Shown: positions 8,843 through 15,519 of the stretch, in pieces | How positions within the stretch are numbered: position 1 is the first letter of the stretch | How the letters are laid out: every line of letters begins with the position of its first letter | The notes under the pieces: model-generated | Told to the model about the DNA's origin: nothing | Seen by the model: only the letters and a program-made list of their open reading frames with translations | Databases searched by the model: none | Made by a program: the position numbers and the translations under genes | NCBI GenBank assembly: GCA_022865625.1 | Contig: JALHTB010000035.1 | Coordinates: forward strand, 1 to 32,856 | Source of the DNA: Candidatus Bathyarchaeota archaeon | GTDB taxonomy: Archaea > Thermoproteota > Bathyarchaeia > 40CM-2-53-6 > FEN-987 | Reading direction: 5' to 3' | DNA: 32,856 nt

Positions 8843-8972
8843 AAGTGATCGCTAGACTCTCGTATTCGTTAAGCTAGGTTCGCTGTGAAAACCATTTAGC
8901 ACTATTCACTGTCGAGTGCAACCGGTCTTTCAGCGAGCCTATCGGTCTTGTGACGAAACAGACTGTGCAAGG

Positions 8973-9440
8973 TCAACTTGGAGTGATTAGGATGGTGTGC
9001 GAATCTCGCTCCAGTGTGTGCCAATATCGCAGCAGGTGACCGCACGGGTCACTTATCCACCTTCCATCCGAAACTCTCACTCTGTATCCTTCCGGATACT
9101 GAAAACGTGGCACAAAGATCTCGGTTGGAGCCTTGACCCAAGGGTCGTGATGGAATTCATACCGGAAGGCGCGATGCTTCATTTCGAATGAGAGTCGCAG
9201 GGGTTCGCCGGCTGTTGACTTTGGGTAGGGTCTCAGGAATGCTCTTAGGCCCCGCCCACCAGAGTCTATGTCTGTTGGATCCTTCTGCTGGTCTCGGCTG
9301 AAGATGGAGAAGCCTTCTCCATTCCACCGGTCACTGTGAGCATTGTCGTTGTCAGGAGTGTAGTTCCAGATGGTTGCGTTCATTATGTTGTCTTCAATTG
9401 CCTTTAGGGAGCGGTCTAGTGATTTACCCAGTGAGAATGC
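8973..9440 (-). pseudogene. Remnant: C-terminal part of a family 5 glycoside hydrolase (endoglycoceramidase/cellulase-like)
   Basis: The open frame reads through residues typical of the end of the GH5 TIM barrel and the following C-terminal beta domain: LDRSLKAIEDN, then NATIWNYTPDN, DRWNGEGFSIFSRDQQ, GGRGLRAFLRPYP, TAGEPL and APTEIFVP. Homologous sequence runs upstream of the first ATG (9383) to a TGA at 9441-9443. Beyond it lies the promoter region of the next, divergent gene. The whole catalytic barrel with both glutamates is missing, so this is a truncated gene and not an enzyme. The C-terminal end looks intact, ending at the stop at 8973. I recognise the family from memory of these motifs. 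Confidence 0.72.
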
Positions 9441-9511
9441 TCACTGATGTCTGAGTGCAAATTGTACGACATATCCCAGTGACAAGGTCGCACGCTGGCT
9501 AGGCAGCGCCT

Positions 9512-9520
9512 CATATAAGA
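9512..9520 (+). promoter_or_regulatory. Putative TATA box for the acyl-CoA synthetase-acetyltransferase gene
   Basis: CATATAAGA lies about 56 bases before the GTG at 9572, predicting transcription from near 9542 with a leader of roughly 30 bases. This supports 9572, or the downstream ATG at 9626, as the start. Confidence 0.5.
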
Positions 9521-9571
9521 GCCAGCGTTCCGCCATTAGCCTGACAAAGTGGGTCGACTCGTCCGACAAAG

Positions 9572-12274
9572 GTGCCCAATCCCTTGAGTGGTTCCATTCC
9601 GGAAAGAGCAGACGGTCACAAGAAGATGCTCAATCCCAAAACTGTCGCACTCCTAGGTGCAAGCGAGAAGGAAGGCAGTGTCGGGAGGGCCATACTAGAG
9701 AACCTCCTGCTTTCCAAGAGTCGTAAGATATTCCCAGTGAACCCGAATAGGGCGACTGTATTGGGGATTCAGTGTTACCCTGACATCGCAAGGGTGCCTC
9801 AGACGGTCGACCTTGCAGTGATAGCCACACCAGCACGCACCGTACCGGAGATGGTTGAAGAATGTGGCAAAGCGGGTGTCCCAGGAGTCGTGATAATCTC
9901 TGCAGGTTTCAGGGAGATCGGCGAAGAGGGAAAGAGGCTTGAGGACCAGATACGGGAATTCCGAAAGAAGTATGGAATGAGGATCATCGGCCCCAATTGT
10001 GTGGGCATCATTAGACCAAACGTTGACTTGAATGCGTCCTTCCTCAAGGCACGACCGGAGCGAGGGAAGATTGCCTTTATCTCCCAAAGTGGCGCGTTGG
10101 GAAGTGCCATTCTGGATTGGGCCGTCAATGCACACATCGGCTTCAGCATGTTCGCCTCGCTCGGCTCAATGATCGATATCGATTTTGGAGATTTGATCGA
10201 CTTCCTCGGAGAGGACCCCGACACACGAAGCATAATGATCTACATGGAAGGGGTCGGAAACGCAAAGAAGTTCATGAGCGCCGCAAGAGGCTTTGCTCGC
10301 AATAAGCCGATCATCGTTGTGAAACCCGGTAGATTCGCGGAGAGTGCAAGGGCTGCGCTCTCTCACACGGGTGCCATGGCAAGTGATGATGAGGTCTATG
10401 ATGCCGCATTCAGGAGAGCCGGAGTTGTCAGGGTCAAGGAAGTGGGGGACCTCTTCAACTCCGCAACAGTCCTTGACTCTAGGCATCTGCCGCGGGGGCG
10501 CCGGCTTGGGATCATCACGAATGCTGGCGGGCCAGGTGTCATGGCGACTGATGAGCTGATAGAGCTGGGCGGTCAACTAGCGAGGCTCTCAGATGAGAGC
10601 ATCGGACAGCTCAATTCGGTCCTGCCCGCGTTTTGGAGTAGAGGCAATCCAATCGATGTGCTCGGAGACGCCGACACCGGAAGGTACCTCAACGCACTGA
10701 ACGTCTGTCTGAACGACTCTGGGGTCGACGGTATCCTGATCGCATATACGCCGCAAGGTGCGGCAAAACCAGGAGACCTGGCGAGGAGCATTGCTGAGGT
10801 TGCTAAGAATGCTTGGAAACCAATCGTAACAACATGGATGGGTGGAGAGGGCGTCCGGGAAGCTAGAGGCGTCTTCGCTCAGAGCAACATACCAACCTAT
10901 GAGACCCCCGAAGATGCCGTCAAGACGTACATGTACATGTACAAGTACGGGAGGAACTTGGAGCTTCTCTACGAGACTCCTTCTGAACTATCGGTTGATC
11001 AGGCACCGCCAAAGAGCCATCTCAAGGCTCTCATCGCGAGACTCGCGAGAGAAGGCGTAACCACTGTGAGCGAGGAGGACTCGAAGAGATTTCTGAGCAA
11101 CTATGGGATTCCGGCGACCAAGCCATACATGGCGAACAGTGCTCAAGGCGCAATACGCTGCGCGAATGAGATCGGCTATCCAGTCGTGATCAAGATAGTC
11201 TCTCCAGAGATCACTCACAAGAGCGACGTTGGTGGTGTTGCAGCAGGCATAGACTCGGACGAGAAGATGAGGTCAGAATACGATGCGATGATGCAGCGTG
11301 TCAAATCCAATCGCCCGCAGGCAAAGATACTTGGCGTGACTGTTCAGAGCATGGTTGAGAAGATCGACTACGAGATCATTCTTGGGGCAAGAAAGGACAG
11401 GGACTTCGGCTCAGTGATCCTCTTCGGCATGGGAGGGACAGGCGCCGAGGTATTCAGAGACTTCTCGATTGGCTTGCCGCCTCTAAACCAGACGCTGGTG
11501 AGGAGACTGATGGAGGACACGATAGTACAGAAGATGCTCCAAGGATACAGAGGAAAGCCGCCAGCAGACATGAGACAACTTGAAGAGATCATCGTCAGAT
11601 TCTCAAACCTCATAGTGGATTTCCCAGAGATCGAGGAGATCGACGTAAACCCGCTTGCGATCTCCGGTGGAAAGGCCTACGCGCTCGACGCGAGGATCGT
11701 CATTGACAAGAACGCTCTGACACCTCAGCCTCCATATTCACACTTGGTCATCACGCCCTACCCGACGCGGTATGTGATACCTTGGAGGATGACAGATGGA
11801 ACGGAAGTACTGTTGAGACCGATAAGGCCTGAGGATGAGCCGCTAGAGCATGAGATGCTGACGACCTTATCCGAGGACACCCTCCGGGGAAGGTTCTTCC
11901 AAGTCATCAGGAACATAACGCATGAGATGCTCATCAGATTCTGTAACATAGACTATGATCGGGAGATGGCGATTGTTGGCGAAGTCAAGGAACATGAGAA
12001 GAGGAGAATAGTCGGAATCGGGAGGCTGATCATTGAATCGGATTTCAAGAGAGGAGAGTTTGCAGTCGTCGTTCACGATCAGTACCAAGGCAAGGGTCTC
12101 GGGTACAAACTCGTCGACATGATCATAGGCGTAGCTCAGGAGAAGGGATTAGAGAAGATATACGGGATCGTCCTGACAGACAACAAGGCGATGCTCAGGA
12201 TCTGCAATGAGCTCGGCTTCAGAATCCGGAACTTGCAGGATGGCACAAGCTGGGTCGAGCTACTACTGAAATAG
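9572..12274 (+). CDS. NDP-forming acyl-CoA synthetase fused to a GNAT acetyltransferase
   Basis: This 900-residue fusion has a CoA-binding Rossmann domain (about 20-150, NPKTVALLGAS), ligase-CoA domains (about 160-460) with the catalytic phosphohistidine in LSHTGA (H265), an ATP-grasp domain (about 485-715) with the second histidine in ITHKSDVGGV (H549), and a C-terminal GNAT domain (about 735-900) with the acetyl-CoA loop QYQGKGLG (837-844). ADP-forming synthetases convert acyl-CoA to acid with ATP gain. GNAT fusions of this shape (Pat/PatZ/Pka) acetylate lysines of acyl-CoA synthetases. GTG at 9572 is the longest start; ATG at 9626 (residue 19) is equally reasonable. Retained histidines suggest the synthetase half may still be active. 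Confidence 0.92.
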   Translation: MPNPLSGSIPERADGHKKMLNPKTVALLGASEKEGSVGRAILENLLLSKSRKIFPVNPNRATVLGIQCYPDIARVPQTVDLAVIATPARTVPEMVEECGKAGVPGVVIISAGFREIGEEGKRLEDQIREFRKKYGMRIIGPNCVGIIRPNVDLNASFLKARPERGKIAFISQSGALGSAILDWAVNAHIGFSMFASLGSMIDIDFGDLIDFLGEDPDTRSIMIYMEGVGNAKKFMSAARGFARNKPIIVVKPGRFAESARAALSHTGAMASDDEVYDAAFRRAGVVRVKEVGDLFNSATVLDSRHLPRGRRLGIITNAGGPGVMATDELIELGGQLARLSDESIGQLNSVLPAFWSRGNPIDVLGDADTGRYLNALNVCLNDSGVDGILIAYTPQGAAKPGDLARSIAEVAKNAWKPIVTTWMGGEGVREARGVFAQSNIPTYETPEDAVKTYMYMYKYGRNLELLYETPSELSVDQAPPKSHLKALIARLAREGVTTVSEEDSKRFLSNYGIPATKPYMANSAQGAIRCANEIGYPVVIKIVSPEITHKSDVGGVAAGIDSDEKMRSEYDAMMQRVKSNRPQAKILGVTVQSMVEKIDYEIILGARKDRDFGSVILFGMGGTGAEVFRDFSIGLPPLNQTLVRRLMEDTIVQKMLQGYRGKPPADMRQLEEIIVRFSNLIVDFPEIEEIDVNPLAISGGKAYALDARIVIDKNALTPQPPYSHLVITPYPTRYVIPWRMTDGTEVLLRPIRPEDEPLEHEMLTTLSEDTLRGRFFQVIRNITHEMLIRFCNIDYDREMAIVGEVKEHEKRRIVGIGRLIIESDFKRGEFAVVVHDQYQGKGLGYKLVDMIIGVAQEKGLEKIYGIVLTDNKAMLRICNELGFRIRNLQDGTSWVELLLK

Positions 12275-12294
12275 TACCTGCCAAGCCAGTCGGC

Positions 12295-13347
12295 ATGAGT
12301 GATGTTGCGTTGACTCTGCAACCGTTGCAAGGCTTTCGACCGTTGAAGACTCATCATTGCGTCACGGGGTCAATGCGTCACATCTACGAATTCCACGACT
12401 ATCAGGTCAGCGAGGATCTGCTGTTGGGATTAGGTGCGGGAGTGGGGTTTGTCTACTGGCACATGAAGGGCACCACCCCATTCCTTGGTGGGCGTGCCAA
12501 TGTAGGCCGGCCCGGCGAGGAAGAATTAGAGAAGACTGCCGGCAAGCGCACCGGTGTGCGCATCAAGGCGTTCCACACAGACAGCGCCAAGAAATCCGAG
12601 AAGGCCGTGCTGGATCTCCTCACATCGGGCGAGCCAGTGATGGTTCAACTCGACATGGGCTTCCTACCCTACTTTGATTTCCCGAAGGAATACCACTTCG
12701 GCGGACACGTAGTCGTCCTCGCAGGATACGAGCCTGAGAGTCGACAGGTGCTTGTGGCCGATCGAGACGGGGAACTACATGCCGTATCACTTGATGTGCT
12801 GGCTCGTGCACGTGGCTCACAGTTCAAGCCGTTTCCACCACGGAATACCTGGTACACCTTCGACTTAAGCGGCAAGCGTCGACCCAGACCGGAGGAGGTT
12901 CGACAGGCCATCAGAGAAGCAACCAAGGGCATGTTGAAGCCGCCTATTGCGAACTTGGGAGTCAGAGGCATTCGCACTGCGGCTGAACGTGTGCTCAAGT
13001 GGCCGAGGATAATGGACGAAGAAAGCCTGCGAGACGCATCCTTCAATGTCTTCATCTTCATCGACGCAAGGGGCGGGTCAGGTGGAGGCATCTTCCGCTA
13101 CATGTACGGACGCTTCCTGAAAGAAGCAGCCACCATCACAGGGGACACGCGACTAGCGGAAGTCGGGGATAAGATGCGAGCAATTGGAGAGCAATGGCAG
13201 CAAGTCGCACAGATCTTCGAAGAAGTACATGCGACGCCCGCATCACCTGACGCATTGGTCCAAGCCAGTTCGCTCATCATGACGGTCGCCGACCGTGAGC
13301 AGAAGGCTTGGGAACAGTTGCAGGAGATCATCGGCCGCTCCAAGTAA
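12295..13347 (+). CDS. BtrH N-terminal / DUF4872 domain protein
   Basis: The 350-residue protein matches the BtrH-like family: an N-terminal papain-like/C39-like fold domain (about 15-165) beginning HHCVTGSMRHIYEF, with SEDLLLGLGAGVGF and later HFGGHVVVLAGYE, where Cys and His are the likely catalytic pair, then a helical DUF4872 domain (about 195-345). BtrH in butirosin biosynthesis transfers an acyl group from a carrier protein. Most relatives are bacterial and of unknown substrate. The gene begins 20 bases after the synthetase-acetyltransferase stop on the same strand, so co-transcription is likely. Its scarcity in archaea suggests acquisition from bacteria, but I cannot test that here. 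Confidence 0.78.
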   Translation: MSDVALTLQPLQGFRPLKTHHCVTGSMRHIYEFHDYQVSEDLLLGLGAGVGFVYWHMKGTTPFLGGRANVGRPGEEELEKTAGKRTGVRIKAFHTDSAKKSEKAVLDLLTSGEPVMVQLDMGFLPYFDFPKEYHFGGHVVVLAGYEPESRQVLVADRDGELHAVSLDVLARARGSQFKPFPPRNTWYTFDLSGKRRPRPEEVRQAIREATKGMLKPPIANLGVRGIRTAAERVLKWPRIMDEESLRDASFNVFIFIDARGGSGGGIFRYMYGRFLKEAATITGDTRLAEVGDKMRAIGEQWQQVAQIFEEVHATPASPDALVQASSLIMTVADREQKAWEQLQEIIGRSK

Positions 13348-13624
13348 GCCGGAGCGGAATCCGCTAGGTTGATGCCGACATCACTGGACTTCTCCGGGGT
13401 GCAGCCCCCAGCCAACGGCCTCGAGAAAAAAATCCGACGAAACACGCCAAAACATCCCCGAAGCCGACAAGAGAGCCCGAAAACACAGGAATACTTGAAA
13501 CGAGATTCCAGTTTTCCCCCACGAAGCAGCGGGTATGATGGCACGAGGAACGGACTATCGTTTGCTCTTGATTGGAGATGGTGCGGCCGCCGGGATTTGG
13601 ACCCGGGTTAGAGGCTTGGGAGGC

Positions 13625-13647
13625 CTACGGCGGGGCCATGAGCCCGT
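13625..13647 (-). other. tRNA-Gly intron 3, at position 29/30 of the anticodon stem (23 nt)
   Basis: The central helix is perfect, ACGG (exon) with CCGT (intron). Three-base bulges are AG/A and AG/G, and the inner helix is CGGG/CCCG. Excision creates a flawless five-pair anticodon stem. 29/30 is a known non-canonical archaeal intron site. Confidence 0.82.
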
Positions 13648-13664
13648 CTCCGTCTTAGACCAGG

Positions 13665-13687
13665 ATGCCCACCGCATATCAGCGGTT
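13665..13687 (-). other. tRNA-Gly intron 2, in the D loop after position 15 (23 nt)
   Basis: A good BHB fits. Exon GTCC pairs with intron GGGC (one G-U) as the four-base central helix, the bulges are AG/A and AT/C, and the intron closes with ACCGC/GCGGT around loop TGATAT. Excision leaves a D loop with A14, G15, G18, G19 and A21. Confidence 0.75.
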
Positions 13688-13695
13688 CTGGACCA

Positions 13696-13743
13696 CGGCA
13701 TGGCGGAGGCACTTGTCCTCACGCACCCTCGATCCGGCCATTT
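13696..13743 (-). other. tRNA-Gly intron 1, between acceptor stem and position 8 (about 48 nt)
   Basis: The segment separates acceptor bases 1-7 from TGGTCC (positions 8-13). It folds as ATGGC/GCCAT plus an inner GAGG/CCTC pairing, and exon CGGC can pair with GCCG at its 3' end to give a BHB-like motif with a four-base bulge. The exact cut sites are the least certain of the three, because the canonical three-base bulge register would remove two needed bases. Confidence 0.6.
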
Positions 13744-13773
13744 CGGCCGCGTCTAAGAAATACAGCAATGAGG

Positions 13774-13785
13774 AATAAAATAGTA
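13774..13785 (-). promoter_or_regulatory. Putative TATA box for tRNA-Gly
   Basis: On the minus strand TACTATTTTATT is centred about 29 bases upstream of the tRNA 5' end (13750), the normal distance for archaeal TATA boxes. Confidence 0.5.
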
Positions 13786-13885
13786 GGGTCCCCGAACACG
13801 AGTGCTGTCCACAATTTGTGTTGGGTTGCGGTCCTTGGCGATGACGACGAAAGTATTTTCTTCTGGCCCCGTGTTCCCGTGATTC

Positions 13886-15319
13886 ATGAACCTGTCCAGT
13901 TGGTGCAGAGTCGACGAAGCACTGTACGTGGCCTATGCCAACGAGGAATGGCGGCAGTTCAGTGGCCTACCATACAGCGAATCATTCATGAAATGCGTCG
14001 CCGAGAAGAGAATAGATCACGCGAAGGACTTTCTCTCACAATTCAAGGAACCAAGACGCCTCTTCCTCGGCAAGGTCTACGATGTCTCTGATGCCTCAAA
14101 GACTCCGCTGAAGCTTGAACTCTACAGGAAGCGCGAGGAAGAAGTTGTCTCAAAGGCTTACGAGGTCAACGGAAGACCAGTCACATGGAACAGCTGGAGG
14201 CAATTCAACGCACAAGCGAAGGCCTCCGCTGACCGGAAGGCCGTCTTCGACGAATTCGTTGGAAAAGTGAACCTCATAACGCCAACGATCAAAGGCATGT
14301 TCGACAAGTCCAGAGAAGTCGAGGAACAGTACGGGACGTCACCTCTTGAGCTCTACCTGCAACTCGAAGGAATCTCGCTCGAGCAGCTCAAGAACATGGT
14401 GAAGACACTCGGTCGCACAGCCAAGAAACCCTTCCTAGAACAACTGGAGCACTACTCTCAAGAGGTGAACGGAAGACCCGCGGAATACTACGACGACCTG
14501 TATTTCTTCCGTGGCAGAATCTTCGAGCCGCTTGACTCGACCTTCAAGGGCTTCAACCCGGCAGAGGAACCGAAACGCGTCCTTGCAAAGCTTGGTTTCC
14601 GAGTTGAGAGATTGCAGACGGACGCAGAGGAGCGGCCTGGCAAGCACACCTCGCCGGTCTGTTTTGGAGTTCAGATTCCGAATGATGTCCGGTTGCTCGT
14701 GCGGCCGGTGAATCCGTTCACGGATATGGAGAGTTCATTTCACGAGCACGGACATGGTATGCATTTCATCGCGATCTCAGATGACGCACCGTATTGGGAC
14801 AAGTACACTATTCCGAACGGTGTTGCTGAGATCTTCTCGAATCTCATCGAGCGGCTCGTGAGGAAGCCGAACTTTCTGAGTAAACAGTTCAGGGTCTCAG
14901 AAGACATCGCCAAAGAGGCGGTGGAGCGGACGAGGTTTATGGAATTGTACTTCCTCACATTCTACGCCGCGAATTCGCTCATGAAGATCGAGTTCTGGGA
15001 AGAGAACCTGTCGATGGAAGAAGCGAATGAGCGATACGAGCGATACACAGAGGAGTTCATGGGCATGCGCCTTCCGGGCAGGTACTGGCAGCTACACCAC
15101 GTAATGCCAGACTATGATCTCTACTCGCCAAGCTACATGATCGCGGCAGTCCGAGCAGCCGAGTTAGATCGCAAGCTCGAGAACCTCTTCGGAGCAAGCT
15201 GGTGGACCGATAAACGTGCCGGAAACTACGTACGTACTGTCGCAAAGGATGGGGCAAGCATTCAGCTGTCGCGATTCTCAAAACTTGATACGCGACCATA
15301 TCTGAAGCCCTTGCTCTGA
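13886..15319 (+). CDS. M3-family-type zinc metallopeptidase (oligopeptidase F-like)
   Basis: This 477-residue peptidase has the gluzincin active site: SFHEHGHGMHF contains H286-E287-x-x-H290 (HExGH form, typical of M3), and NGVAEIFSNLIE supplies the third ligand Glu (E315) about 25 residues later. The long helical N-terminal half and the C-terminal block with HHVMPDYDLYSPSYM fit the bowl-shaped M3 fold. It would be cytoplasmic and cleave peptides. It is shorter than classic PepF (about 600 aa), so it belongs to a compact subfamily. ATG at 13886 has no ribosome binding site; a T-rich element near 13850 suggests a short or absent leader. It is convergent with EF-2. Confidence 0.85.
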   Translation: MNLSSWCRVDEALYVAYANEEWRQFSGLPYSESFMKCVAEKRIDHAKDFLSQFKEPRRLFLGKVYDVSDASKTPLKLELYRKREEEVVSKAYEVNGRPVTWNSWRQFNAQAKASADRKAVFDEFVGKVNLITPTIKGMFDKSREVEEQYGTSPLELYLQLEGISLEQLKNMVKTLGRTAKKPFLEQLEHYSQEVNGRPAEYYDDLYFFRGRIFEPLDSTFKGFNPAEEPKRVLAKLGFRVERLQTDAEERPGKHTSPVCFGVQIPNDVRLLVRPVNPFTDMESSFHEHGHGMHFIAISDDAPYWDKYTIPNGVAEIFSNLIERLVRKPNFLSKQFRVSEDIAKEAVERTRFMELYFLTFYAANSLMKIEFWEENLSMEEANERYERYTEEFMGMRLPGRYWQLHHVMPDYDLYSPSYMIAAVRAAELDRKLENLFGASWWTDKRAGNYVRTVAKDGASIQLSRFSKLDTRPYLKPLL

Positions 15320-15480
15320 GGACTCCGATATTCCTCGCACACCAGTGCAACATGTTGAACGTCAGGTACTGAGCTGAATCCGCGGTGGATGATGGTGCCC
15401 ACCTCCCTGTAGGGGCTGCCTCTCGCGCAGCAGATGGAGGCTGGGCCAGTGCTCAGCAAAAGCTCGGATCTTGCTGCATT

Positions 15481-15509
15481 ATACTCGAAGTATCGTCGAC
15501 GGCATCGAC
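15481..15509. terminator. Two tandem small hairpins just past the EF-2 stop
   Basis: ATACT-CGA-AGTAT (15481-15493) and GTCGA-CGGCA-TCGAC (15495-15509) are perfect five-pair stems lying 11 to 39 bases beyond the EF-2 stop. They may act in 3' end formation. The wider 15322-15519 gap holds no gene I can support. Confidence 0.3.
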
Positions 15510-15519
15510 GTGGCGCGGC

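Larger units (their letters stand above)
13579..13750 (-). tRNA. tRNA-Gly(CCC) gene interrupted by three introns, CCA encoded
   Basis: Joining 13750-13744, 13695-13688, 13664-13648 and 13624-13579 (minus strand) gives a 75-base tRNA plus encoded CCA. Acceptor GCGGCCG pairs with CGGCCGC, followed by discriminator A. The D arm is GTCC with AGAC (three of four pairs), with G18G19 and A21 in the loop. The anticodon stem GAGGC/GCCTC is perfect around loop CTCCCAA, giving anticodon CCC. The variable region is TAAC, and the T stem CCGGG/CCCGG is perfect. The acceptor sequence is typical of archaeal glycine tRNAs. One oddity: the T loop is TCCAAAT, so position 55 is C where U is nearly universal. Without the introns removed, no cloverleaf forms. 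Confidence 0.85.

Noticed and set aside
13369..14091. Plus-strand open frames over and beside tRNA-Gly
   Set aside because: They overlap the tRNA or the start of the peptidase in another frame and resemble no protein.
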